From Candidatus Halarchaeoplasma halalkaliphilum (GTDB lineage Archaea; Thermoplasmatota; Thermoplasmata; Halarchaeoplasmatales; Halarchaeoplasmataceae), in assembly GCA_007133925.1 (NCBI GenBank), contig SLLU01000038.1, forward strand, positions 1 through 42,314: a DNA stretch of 42,314 nt, given 5' to 3'. The notes below the pieces were generated by a model. That model saw only the letters and a list, made by a program, of their open reading frames with translations, had not been told where the DNA came from and did no database searches. Positions within the stretch are counted from its first letter, which is position 1. Each line of letters opens with the position of its first letter. The translations under genes were made by a program, and so were the position numbers. Shown piece by piece: positions 9,183-16,529 of this stretch.

Positions 9183-9190
9183 TCTATATA
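9183..9190 (+). promoter_or_regulatory. TATA box of the nitrilase gene
   Basis: CTATATAT is centred about 30 bases before ATG 9217, placing the transcript start within about five bases of the start codon. A second box (ATATATA) lies at about 9138-9146. The box falls inside the longer open frame that would start at GTG 9166, which argues against that longer protein. Confidence 0.5.
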
Positions 9191-9216
9191 TGTCCGAGAC
9201 CCATCACCGAAACCAC

Positions 9217-10002
9217 ATGAAAGCCACCCTGGTTCAGAAAAAACACATTCCGGGAGATAAGGAGCACAACCTGGATATCATATCTCAAGCGGCATCATCC
9301 GTGGATACGGACCTGCTTATATTCCCAGAGATGTTCCTCACCGGTTACTCACTTGGAGACGGCCTTTTCGAGATGGCGGAAACCATCCCCGGGCCTTCAT
9401 CCGATCTCATATCCCGCCTGTCCGTTGAGAACGATACCACCATTATATGCGGGATGCCCGAGAAGGAATCTCCAGGGAAGGGGCGGGTATTCAACTCGGC
9501 CCTTGTGACCACCCCCGAAGGGGATATACACAGTTACCGGAAGATACACCTCCCAAATTTCGGTCCTTTCCAGGATAAGCGATACTTCGAGGCGGGTGGC
9601 CAACCATCCCTGATCAGCACCCCGGCGGGAGACCTCGGTGTGATCATATGTTACGACATTTTTTTCCCTGAACTGAGCAAGTACTATGCCATGAATGGAG
9701 CGGACATCATAGTTTGCATCTCGGCATCTCCATCCACTACCCGTGTATTCTTCGAAAGGGTGATGTACGCCAGGGCCATCGAGAACACCTGTTTCTTGCT
9801 TTATTCCAATATGCTGGGAAGAGAAGAGCAGATGATGTTCTGGGGCGGTGCGACTGCCATATCACCCAAGGGTATCGAAATGGCAAAGGCCCCCTATTTC
9901 AGGGAATCCATACTGGATGTAGAATTGCACACGGATGCCGAGGTCGAAAAAGCGAGAAGGGGTCGTCCCGCATTGGACGATACCACCGATCTGTTCAGAT
10001 AA
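9217..10002 (+). CDS. Nitrilase-superfamily carbon-nitrogen hydrolase
   Basis: The 261-residue enzyme carries the Glu-Lys-Cys triad of the nitrilase superfamily: E38 in FPEMFLTGY, K109 in YRKIHLP and C145 in IICYDIFFPE. Members cleave amides or carbamoyl groups; length and layout match single-domain amidases such as omega-amidase or N-carbamoyl-putrescine amidase. The substrate cannot be assigned from sequence. The C-terminus (RRGRPAL) matches the family's usual end. I chose ATG 9217 over GTG 9166 because the TATA box at 9183-9190 lies in the extra segment and the MKATLVQ start is the usual first strand of the fold. Confidence 0.88.
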   Translation: MKATLVQKKHIPGDKEHNLDIISQAASSVDTDLLIFPEMFLTGYSLGDGLFEMAETIPGPSSDLISRLSVENDTTIICGMPEKESPGKGRVFNSALVTTPEGDIHSYRKIHLPNFGPFQDKRYFEAGGQPSLISTPAGDLGVIICYDIFFPELSKYYAMNGADIIVCISASPSTTRVFFERVMYARAIENTCFLLYSNMLGREEQMMFWGGATAISPKGIEMAKAPYFRESILDVELHTDAEVEKARRGRPALDDTTDLFR

Positions 10003-10070
10003 TTGTACTTTTTGAGCCTTTACATGAAAAAGATTTAAAATCAACCTCGTGATATACCCCCTTGATTACC

Positions 10071-10328
10071 ATGTTAGAAGAAGTATCGGATATGATAGGT
10101 CTGCAGGTGTACACCAAGACGGGATTGTTCCTTGGCACTGTAAACAACCTAGTGATGGACTTGGAGGAAGGGAAACTCGACGGGATCTTCGTGGGAGATA
10201 CAAATCCCCTATTGGTGGAGGATTCCAAAAGCGTGAACGTTCCCTTCCGATGGGTCAGTGCCGTTGGGGATATAGTACTGCTGCGGTATTTCCCCAAGAG
10301 GGTATCGATTTCCAAACCAGGACAGTGA
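10071..10328 (+). CDS. PRC-barrel protein, possibly CdpB-like
   Basis: The 85-residue protein is a single PRC-barrel: it starts LEEVSDMIGLQVYTK, has GxxLGTVNNLVMDLEEGKL in the middle, and ends VPFRWVSAVGDIVLLR. This pattern is typical of archaeal PRC-barrel proteins. Haloarchaeal members of similar size (CdpB) work in cell division with SepF, so a similar role is possible. It could instead be an RNA-associated PRC protein. A TATA box (TTTAAAAT) at 10034-10041 lies about 33 bases before ATG 10071. TTG 10062 is an alternative start. It lies nine bases upstream of the gamma carbonic anhydrase gene and is probably co-transcribed with it. Confidence 0.8.
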   Translation: MLEEVSDMIGLQVYTKTGLFLGTVNNLVMDLEEGKLDGIFVGDTNPLLVEDSKSVNVPFRWVSAVGDIVLLRYFPKRVSISKPGQ

Positions 10329-10337
10329 GTTGTTTTC

Positions 10338-10847
10338 ATGACTGTCAAGGTACCGGCCTCGTGCTTCGTGGCCAATGATGCAATAATAATCGGAGATGTG
10401 TCTATGGGAGAGGGGTGTAGTGTCTGGTTCAAGGCAGTGATAAGAGGAGATCAGAATAGTATAGAGATCGGAGAGGGTACCAACATACAGGACTGTGCGG
10501 TGGTCCACGTGGATAACGAGCATCCTACCACTATAGGGAAGAACGTTTCAGTGGGGCACGGTGCAGTGGTACACGGATGCACCATAGGAGATCATGTTAT
10601 AGTTGGTATGAACTCAGCCATCCTGAGTGGAGCGAAGGTAGGGAAAGGGTGTATAATAGGGGCTAAAGCCCTGGTCACATCCACCATGGATATACCGGAC
10701 CACAGTTTGGTGGTAGGGGTTCCAGCTAAGGTGATAAAAACCGACGAAAAACTCATGGAAGCCATTAAGGGAAATGCAGAAAGGTACCATGATATGAGGG
10801 ACGCCTACAAAGCGGGTCGGTTCAAGCCCTATACACCGTTTGAGTGA
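10338..10847 (+). CDS. Gamma-class carbonic anhydrase-like hexapeptide-repeat protein
   Basis: The 169-residue protein is a left-handed beta-helix with hexapeptide repeats of the IGDxVxIG type. Three histidines in the right places (H57 in VVHVD, H74 and H79 in GHGAVVHG) and the RGD at 36-38 match the zinc-binding site of the CamH/YrdA/gamma-CA family. It should form a trimer with metal between subunits. It may be a carbonic anhydrase, but many family members show little activity. Its 3' end overlaps the convergent small membrane gene by 26 bases. Confidence 0.9.
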   Translation: MTVKVPASCFVANDAIIIGDVSMGEGCSVWFKAVIRGDQNSIEIGEGTNIQDCAVVHVDNEHPTTIGKNVSVGHGAVVHGCTIGDHVIVGMNSAILSGAKVGKGCIIGAKALVTSTMDIPDHSLVVGVPAKVIKTDEKLMEAIKGNAERYHDMRDAYKAGRFKPYTPFE

Positions 10848-11004
10848 AGAAAATTAATCCATCCAGGGCACCTAGGTACCAGAACATCGTCACTATCGTC
10901 AATACCAGTACTACCACGGCCAGTAATTTGATCAAGTGCCATACCAAGGATGCCATTAAAGCCACCACGAGGACCGCCAAGATCAGTATGACGAACAGAG
11001 ACAT
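10822..11004 (-). CDS. 60-residue membrane protein, two helices
   Basis: This tiny protein is almost entirely hydrophobic: helix 1 at about 2-23, a short H-x-x-K turn, and helix 2 at about 27-45. No family is recognised. It is supported as a real gene by a TATA box (GGTATATATC) at about 11026-11035, centred 26 bases before ATG 11004, the spacing of a leaderless transcript. Its end overlaps the convergent carbonic anhydrase gene by 26 bases. It might be a small membrane regulator. Confidence 0.65.
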   Translation of the reverse strand: MSLFVILILAVLVVALMASLVWHLIKLLAVVVLVLTIVTMFWYLGALDGLIFFTQTVYRA

Positions 11005-11066
11005 GTTTTTGTAGCACTATTTTACGATATATACCTTACTGATATGTGCCGGATTTTTCCGACTGT

Positions 11067-11075
11067 TGTCAGACA
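11067..11075. promoter_or_regulatory. Palindrome TGTC-A-GACA (first of three related sites)
   Basis: The perfect palindrome TGTCAGACA occurs here and at 11419-11427, and an eight-base GTCAGACA recurs at 11130-11137. The sites surround the small gene at 11152: upstream of its AT-rich boxes, just before its start, and just after its stop. They could be binding sites of one regulator; no regulator is identified. Confidence 0.35.
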
Positions 11076-11151
11076 TTATTACCCAAAACCTTTATTTAGA
11101 CGAAAATGTATGTCATATATAGTGAAATCGTCAGACAAGTAGGTGTTAAGG

Positions 11152-11406
11152 ATGGGATTCATAGGAAGCATAAAAAACAGGAACTGTGTGCTGGACGGGG
11201 ATAAGGATTCAGGCATCCCGGATTTGGTTACCGCTCTTTTAAAGGAAGACTACGATGTTGAGTATGTAACCCTGAGGAACGGCAGGAGGGAGATCAACCT
11301 GAAGAAGGACAGAAAGGGTATCTCCGTTCAGTACAGGGATGGCTCAGGCCATGGGGATCCAAGAGAGGATTTCAGGCTGACCATGGACCTTTTGCAAAAC
11401 AAATAA
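11152..11406 (+). CDS. Small hypothetical protein
   Basis: The 84-residue soluble protein has alternating strands and helices and many charged residues (GDKDSGIPDLVTALLKED in the first half, then INLKKDRKGISVQYRDG and a C-terminal helix). I recognise no family. ATG 11152 follows AGGTGTTAAGG, a plausible ribosome site. GTG 11143 is an alternative, 25 bases after the TATA-like box CATATATAG at 11114-11122. It is surrounded by three GTCAGACA motifs. Its reading frame is intact and flanked by clear promoter elements. Confidence 0.6.
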   Translation: MGFIGSIKNRNCVLDGDKDSGIPDLVTALLKEDYDVEYVTLRNGRREINLKKDRKGISVQYRDGSGHGDPREDFRLTMDLLQNK

Positions 11407-11545
11407 GCGTCTTACTTTTGTCAGACATTTCTGCGATATCGATTAGAGAGAGAGGGGGAAGTTCGCCTATGACATCTATTCATGAGAATGGGGAAGATAT
11501 CTTCCTTTGATAATGTTTCCAGATACCCCGACACAACACCCATAT

Positions 11546-11603
11546 ATTGACCAACTTGACCAAAACTTTATTTAGAACGGCGTTCCATCAAATCATGGTC
11601 AAT
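11546..11603 (+). promoter_or_regulatory. Promoter region of lonB with repeats and a palindrome
   Basis: The order is TTGACCAA twice (11547-11554 and 11556-11563), then a TATA box (CTTTATTTA, about 11566-11574). The perfect palindrome GAACG-G-CGTTC follows at 11575-11585, and an inverted copy TGGTCAAT at 11596-11603. The tandem repeat sits at the BRE position, where archaeal activators often bind. The palindrome lies between TATA and the expected start site, a repressor position. The upstream stretch 11430-11540 holds nothing I can assign. Confidence 0.5.
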
Positions 11604-11618
11604 CGGTGCTATCAATGA
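11595..11618 (+). CDS. Possible seven-codon leader ORF (uORF) of lonB
   Basis: An ATG at 11595 opens a frame encoding MVNRCYQ. Its stop TGA (11616-11618) overlaps the lonB ATG (11615-11617) as ATGA. The TATA box is centred about 25 bases upstream of this ATG, so the lonB transcript should begin at it and the mini-ORF would be translated leaderless. Coupled re-initiation would then feed lonB. The frame is too short to be supported by coding statistics. Confidence 0.4.
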   Translation: MVNRCYQ

Positions 11619-13630
11619 CAGAAAAGGATGCCACAGACAGCGGAGTCGTCCGGAAAAATGAAACGTTGCCACCTGTGAACGAGTGGATAAAGGGGGTAGG
11701 GATCAAAACATCCAAGGACATACCAGTTCCCGAACTACTTGCGGAACAGGTGATAGGTCAGGACGAAGCTGTAAGCGTGGTTAAGAAAGCTGCAAAGCAG
11801 CACCGGCACGTCATGCTCATAGGGCCTCCAGGTACAGGTAAATCCATGTTGGCCCAGTCCATGATCGACTTTTTACCAGCCAGTGACATGGAGGATATAC
11901 TGTGCTTTCCCAACGAGGATGACGAGAACTGCCCAAAGGTAAGAACGGTGCCCGCAGGAAAGGGAAAGGATATCGTTGACGCCCACAGGAGAGAAGCATC
12001 CAAGAGAGTACAGGCCAAGAGCCAGGGTCTGCTTATCATACTGGCACTTGTGATAGGCGCGGCGGTCCTTATATCGATCTTAACTGGTAATTTTCTAATC
12101 ATGTTCTTCGGAATAATCGCAGCGGCCATGCTGCTCATTGCCATGCGCGCTTCTCCCCTGGGAATGGGGAACGAGATGGAAAAGCAAGTACCGAAGCTGC
12201 TAATTGGTCACAAACCCGGTGACAAGCCACCCTTCATCGACGCTACAGGGAGTCAGGCCGGAGCGCTCTTGGGGGATGTTAAGCACGATCCGTTCCAGAG
12301 CGGAGGCCTGGAAACACCTTCCCATCAAAGGGTCGAAGTTGGTGCCATACACGAAGCTCACAAAGGAGTTCTTTTCATAGATGAGATTAACATGCTCCGT
12401 ATGTCATCCCAGCAGAGCCTTCTCACGGCCATGCAAGAAAGAAGGTTCTCGATAACAGGCCAGAGTGAAAGGAGCAGTGGAGCCATGGTCAAATCCGAGG
12501 CGGTCCCCACGGACTTCATACTTGTGGCCGCGGGAAATCTAGATTCCATATACGGTTCACCGGAGACCGCAGGAGGTATGCATCCTGCCCTGCGCTCCAG
12601 GGTGAGGGGTTACGGATACGAGGTATATGTGAACGACACCATGGATGATACCCACAGTAATCGCATGAAGCTTCTGCGCTTCATAGCCCAGGAGATAGAA
12701 AAGGACAAGAAAAAGATACCTCACTTCTCCCCAAAGGCCATGGCAGAGGTACTCAGGGAGGCCCAAAGGAGGGCGAACAAACGGGGTGAACTCACACTGA
12801 GGCTCAGGGAGCTTGGAGGATTGGTCAGAGTCTCCGGGGATCTGGCATCCGAAAGGGGACATAAGATGGTGGTCGAGCAGGATGTTGTTGATGCAAAGAA
12901 TATCGCCCGTTCCCTGGAACAACAAGTGGCGGACAGGTATATCAAAAGGAGAAAGGAATACAGCACTTACCAAACCAGAGGTTCAGTGGTGGGCGTGGTC
13001 AATGGTCTGGCTGCCCTAGGAGGCGATCAGGCAGGTATATCAGAGTACTCAGGGATACTGCTGCCCATTGCGGCCGAGGTGACGCCCGCACACTCCCGGG
13101 ACGAGGGGAAGATAGTGGCCACCGGGAAACTGGGGGATATAGCAAAAGAGGCAGTGCAGAACGTTTCCGCCCTTGTGAAGAAGTACACAGGAGAGGACAT
13201 ATCCCGATACGATGTCCACATACAGTTCATAGGTACACAGGAGGGGGTGGAAGGGGATTCCGCCTCAATATCCGTTGCCACAGCGGTGATATCGGCCCTG
13301 GAGGGCATACCCATTGACCAGAACGTAGCCATGACCGGTTCATTGAGCGTTAGAGGACAGGTACTGCCAGTGGGAGCGGTAACGGCAAAGATAGAGGCAG
13401 CTGCGGAGACTGGTATCAAACGGGTGATCATACCCAAGACCAACCTAAGAGATGTGGTTCTCGAGAAAAGGTATGAGGGTAAGATAGAGATAATACCTGT
13501 TGACAACCTGGGAGAGGTACTCGATAATGCACTCATAGGGGAGAACAAAAAGAAACTCCTGGAAAAACTGACTTCACTGCTCGAGATAAAGACCATACAC
13601 ATACCCGCGGACCAGCCCGCTATCCATTGA
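11615..13630 (+). CDS. lonB: LonB-type membrane-anchored ATP-dependent protease
   Basis: The 671-residue protein has an AAA+ domain with Walker A GPPGTGKS at 70-77 and Walker B LFIDE at 253-257. Two membrane helices (about 139-157 and 160-177) are inserted between them, the signature of archaeal LonB. The C-terminal S16 protease domain has the catalytic dyad Ser549 (EGDSAS) and Lys592 (GAVTAK). It should degrade unfolded and regulatory proteins at the inner membrane surface. I chose ATG 11615 (MTEKD); GTG 11606 is in frame but lies inside the leader ORF. The Lhr-like gene follows 13 bases after its stop. Confidence 0.94.
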   Translation: MTEKDATDSGVVRKNETLPPVNEWIKGVGIKTSKDIPVPELLAEQVIGQDEAVSVVKKAAKQHRHVMLIGPPGTGKSMLAQSMIDFLPASDMEDILCFPNEDDENCPKVRTVPAGKGKDIVDAHRREASKRVQAKSQGLLIILALVIGAAVLISILTGNFLIMFFGIIAAAMLLIAMRASPLGMGNEMEKQVPKLLIGHKPGDKPPFIDATGSQAGALLGDVKHDPFQSGGLETPSHQRVEVGAIHEAHKGVLFIDEINMLRMSSQQSLLTAMQERRFSITGQSERSSGAMVKSEAVPTDFILVAAGNLDSIYGSPETAGGMHPALRSRVRGYGYEVYVNDTMDDTHSNRMKLLRFIAQEIEKDKKKIPHFSPKAMAEVLREAQRRANKRGELTLRLRELGGLVRVSGDLASERGHKMVVEQDVVDAKNIARSLEQQVADRYIKRRKEYSTYQTRGSVVGVVNGLAALGGDQAGISEYSGILLPIAAEVTPAHSRDEGKIVATGKLGDIAKEAVQNVSALVKKYTGEDISRYDVHIQFIGTQEGVEGDSASISVATAVISALEGIPIDQNVAMTGSLSVRGQVLPVGAVTAKIEAAAETGIKRVIIPKTNLRDVVLEKRYEGKIEIIPVDNLGEVLDNALIGENKKKLLEKLTSLLEIKTIHIPADQPAIH

Positions 13631-13643
13631 TGGTGATTGGGAT

Positions 13644-16394
13644 TTGGGTGCTTTTGATCTACTTTCCGGAGATATTCACCATATCCTGACGGAACTGGGT
13701 ATAGAATCCGAAACCCGGGCCCAGGAGGAAGCCATACCATACATAATGAAGGGAGAACATACGCTGGTGATAGCTCCCACGGGAGTGGGGAAGACCGAAG
13801 CCGCACTTCTGCCTCTCCTGGAGAAACTCAGAAAAGAGAAAAAACCCGGTTTCCGGCTTCTGTATATAACACCCCTGAAAGCGCTCAACAGGGACATGGT
13901 GAGGAGGATCCAGTTCTTCGCGGATCGACTGGATATGACCGTATCGGTACGGCACGGGGATACCTCAAAGGCCGAACGTGCCAAGCAGTCCCGGTCTCCT
14001 CCCGATGTACTGATCACTACCCCCGAAACCCTCCAGATCATGTTCACCGGACACCTTCTGAGAAAGGCCCTTGGTAGGGTGGAGTACGTTGTGGTGGACG
14101 AGCTTAATGAACTTGCCTCCGACGAGAGGGGCAGTCAGCTCGCCCTTGCTCTGGAGAGACTGGTGGAACTGACCGGTAAGAGATTCCAACGTGTTGGGCT
14201 TTCCGCTACGGTTGGGAGTCCCGAAAAGGTGTTGAATTTCCTTGTGGGAACCCAGGGAGAGGGAAAGATCGTGGAGATATCGGGAAAGGGCAGCACCGAG
14301 ATCCGAGTGGTGTACCCCTTACCGGAAGATGGGGATAAGGAACTGGCAGAGATCATGCGATGCGAGCTTGAAGGGGCCTCTACTGTGAGGATATGTCGAG
14401 AGCTCATAGACGCACACCTCTCGGTACTGATATTCGTGAATACCCGGGATTCGGCTGAAGCCTTGACTTCCCGCTTCCACCTGTGGTTACCGGATTTCCC
14501 CTTGGGCGTTCACCATGGCTCTTTATCCAGAGAAGCGAGGATGGATGCCGAGGAACGTTTCAAAAAGGGTGAATTGAAGGCCCTTGTTTGCACTTCTTCC
14601 ATGGAGTTGGGTCTGGATATGGGGGATACGGACCTGGTCATACAGTATCAATCTCCAAGGCAGGTCACACGGATGGTGCAGAGGGTGGGCCGTTCCGGAC
14701 ACCGCATAGGTTTGACCTCAAAGGGGGTTATAGTGGTAACACCAGAGGATGAGATAGGGGAATCAGTGGTCATCGCAGAGGGTACACTGGAAAGGGACCT
14801 GGAATCCACCGAGATACCCCAGAAGCCCATGAGCGTCCTGGCAAACCAGCTCATATCCGCGGTTAACTCCGAGAGAAGGTTGGACATGAGAAAATTTTTT
14901 GATATGGCCAGGAGGGCATATCCCTTCAGAGAACTCACATGGGACGAATACGTCGAAATGGTTGAGCAACTCCAGGAGATCAGGGTGCTGTGGAAGGAAG
15001 GAGAAGAAGTGGGAAAACGCCGGGCATCCCTTAGATATTTCTACGATAACATTTCAATGATACCTGACGAGAAGACTTTCCTTCTGAAAGATATATCCAA
15101 GAACTCATTGGTGGGTACCCTGGACGAGAGTTTCGTGGCCAGCAACATCGAACTCGGAGGGGTGATCACCCTACAAGGAAGGGCATGGAGGGTGGTTGAC
15201 ATAGACGAGGATACGGTCATAGCTCATCCGGTATCGGACCAGGGAAAGATACCGGACTGGTCAGGCGAGGATATACCTGTCCCCTTCCATATAGCAAGGA
15301 GGGTAGGTGAACTGCGTCGGAAGGGAATCCACGACCATCAGTTAATGGAAAAAGGAGCGGAAGATCGTTTTATGGAATATCTGGTATCCCAGCCTCCATA
15401 TCCCATGGGTACCGGGGATACAATAGTCATAGAGACCGGATCAGATACCGTAGTGGTAAACGCATGCTTCGGAAGCAGGGTTAACGAGACCCTGGGGCGC
15501 TTGATCGCCGCACTGCTCTCCGCCCGGTTGGGTGAAAGCGTCGCGGTGCACACTGACCCCTACAGGGTGATGCTCAAGGTTCCCAGGAGGGTACCCCCGG
15601 CCATGGTGGAGGATATATTGAAGAAAACAAAGCCCGAACACCTGGAGGATATCCTCCGTATGGCCATAAAGCGGTCTCCCTTTTTCAGGTGGAGATTTCT
15701 TCATGTTGCAAAAAAATTCGGAGCGGTAAGAAAGGATGTTGATTACCGTTCCCTGGCCCTGGACCGTCTCATGGAAACCTTCGAGAACACTGTGATGTAC
15801 CAGGAAGCCCTGGACAAGGTATTCAGGGATAATCTCAGCATAGAGAAAACAAAAATGGTCCTAGAGCATATATCCAATGGAGACATGTCCGTTGTGATCT
15901 CCACCTCCGGATTGTCACCCGTGGGGAGAGCCGGACTGGAAAAAAACATGGAACTCATGGACACCAGCAGCGTGAGCCAGGCAGTCCTGGATTCCTACAA
16001 AAAAAGACTCGAGGGAGAGACCCTTATCCTTAAATGTCTTAAATGTGGGAGCGAAAGGAGGCGAATGGTAAGGGACATAGACAAACCGCGATGTCATCTC
16101 TGCGGAGCATCCATGGTCTCTCTCCTGAACAGGTATCACGACGCATCCCTGTTGAAAAAAGACCCTATGGACCTGGATGCGGATGAAAGAAGGAAGGTGA
16201 AGGAATTCTACAAGCTCGCTGATCTGGGCAGGGTTTACAGGAACAAAGCGGCCTTAGCTCTGGCGGCTAGGGGTGTCGGGCATGACAAAGCCGCCAGGAT
16301 ACTGGCAAGGGAACACAGAGACGAGGCCGAATTTCTCAAAGCACTCCTGGAAGCGGAGATACTCTATGCCCGGACGAAACGCTTCTGGGATTGA
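13644..16394 (+). CDS. Lhr-type DEAD/H superfamily 2 helicase with zinc ribbon
   Basis: The 916-residue helicase has a Q-like region, Walker A APTGVGKT at 44-51, motif Ia TPLKALN (about 76-82), motif II DELN at 152-155 and motif III SAT at 187-189. The second RecA domain has VHHGSLSREAR and QRVGRSGHR. A long Lhr C-terminal region follows, and a CxxC...CxxC zinc ribbon (C798, C801, C817, C820) comes near the end. Lhr proteins unwind DNA or RNA-DNA hybrids in repair. Motif II reads DELN where DExH is usual in this family, an unusual but conservative change. The start is TTG 13644; the next in-frame ATG would remove motif Q. It lies 13 bases after lonB, probably in the same transcript. Confidence 0.87.
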   Translation: MGAFDLLSGDIHHILTELGIESETRAQEEAIPYIMKGEHTLVIAPTGVGKTEAALLPLLEKLRKEKKPGFRLLYITPLKALNRDMVRRIQFFADRLDMTVSVRHGDTSKAERAKQSRSPPDVLITTPETLQIMFTGHLLRKALGRVEYVVVDELNELASDERGSQLALALERLVELTGKRFQRVGLSATVGSPEKVLNFLVGTQGEGKIVEISGKGSTEIRVVYPLPEDGDKELAEIMRCELEGASTVRICRELIDAHLSVLIFVNTRDSAEALTSRFHLWLPDFPLGVHHGSLSREARMDAEERFKKGELKALVCTSSMELGLDMGDTDLVIQYQSPRQVTRMVQRVGRSGHRIGLTSKGVIVVTPEDEIGESVVIAEGTLERDLESTEIPQKPMSVLANQLISAVNSERRLDMRKFFDMARRAYPFRELTWDEYVEMVEQLQEIRVLWKEGEEVGKRRASLRYFYDNISMIPDEKTFLLKDISKNSLVGTLDESFVASNIELGGVITLQGRAWRVVDIDEDTVIAHPVSDQGKIPDWSGEDIPVPFHIARRVGELRRKGIHDHQLMEKGAEDRFMEYLVSQPPYPMGTGDTIVIETGSDTVVVNACFGSRVNETLGRLIAALLSARLGESVAVHTDPYRVMLKVPRRVPPAMVEDILKKTKPEHLEDILRMAIKRSPFFRWRFLHVAKKFGAVRKDVDYRSLALDRLMETFENTVMYQEALDKVFRDNLSIEKTKMVLEHISNGDMSVVISTSGLSPVGRAGLEKNMELMDTSSVSQAVLDSYKKRLEGETLILKCLKCGSERRRMVRDIDKPRCHLCGASMVSLLNRYHDASLLKKDPMDLDADERRKVKEFYKLADLGRVYRNKAALALAARGVGHDKAARILAREHRDEAEFLKALLEAEILYARTKRFWD

Positions 16395-16460
16395 TTTATT
16401 TGCGATGTGTTTAAATATATTCGGAGGTGTCTAAGCATCATGTTATTCGAAAATTGTACC

Positions 16461-16491
16461 AAAGTATATATACAGGTTATTACGAATAACC
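16461..16491 (+). promoter_or_regulatory. Promoter and palindromic operator upstream of the coiled-coil gene
   Basis: A TATA box (AAGTATATATACA, 16461-16473) is followed at once by the perfect inverted repeat GGTTATT-ACG-AATAACC at 16475-16491. A further half-site GTTATTCG lies at 16442-16449. The expected start site is about 16492, so the palindrome would block initiation if bound. A ribosome site GAGGA lies about eight bases before ATG 16530. Confidence 0.5.
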
Positions 16492-16529
16492 CTATAAGTC
16501 GTTCCATTTATACCCCCGAGGAATAATTC

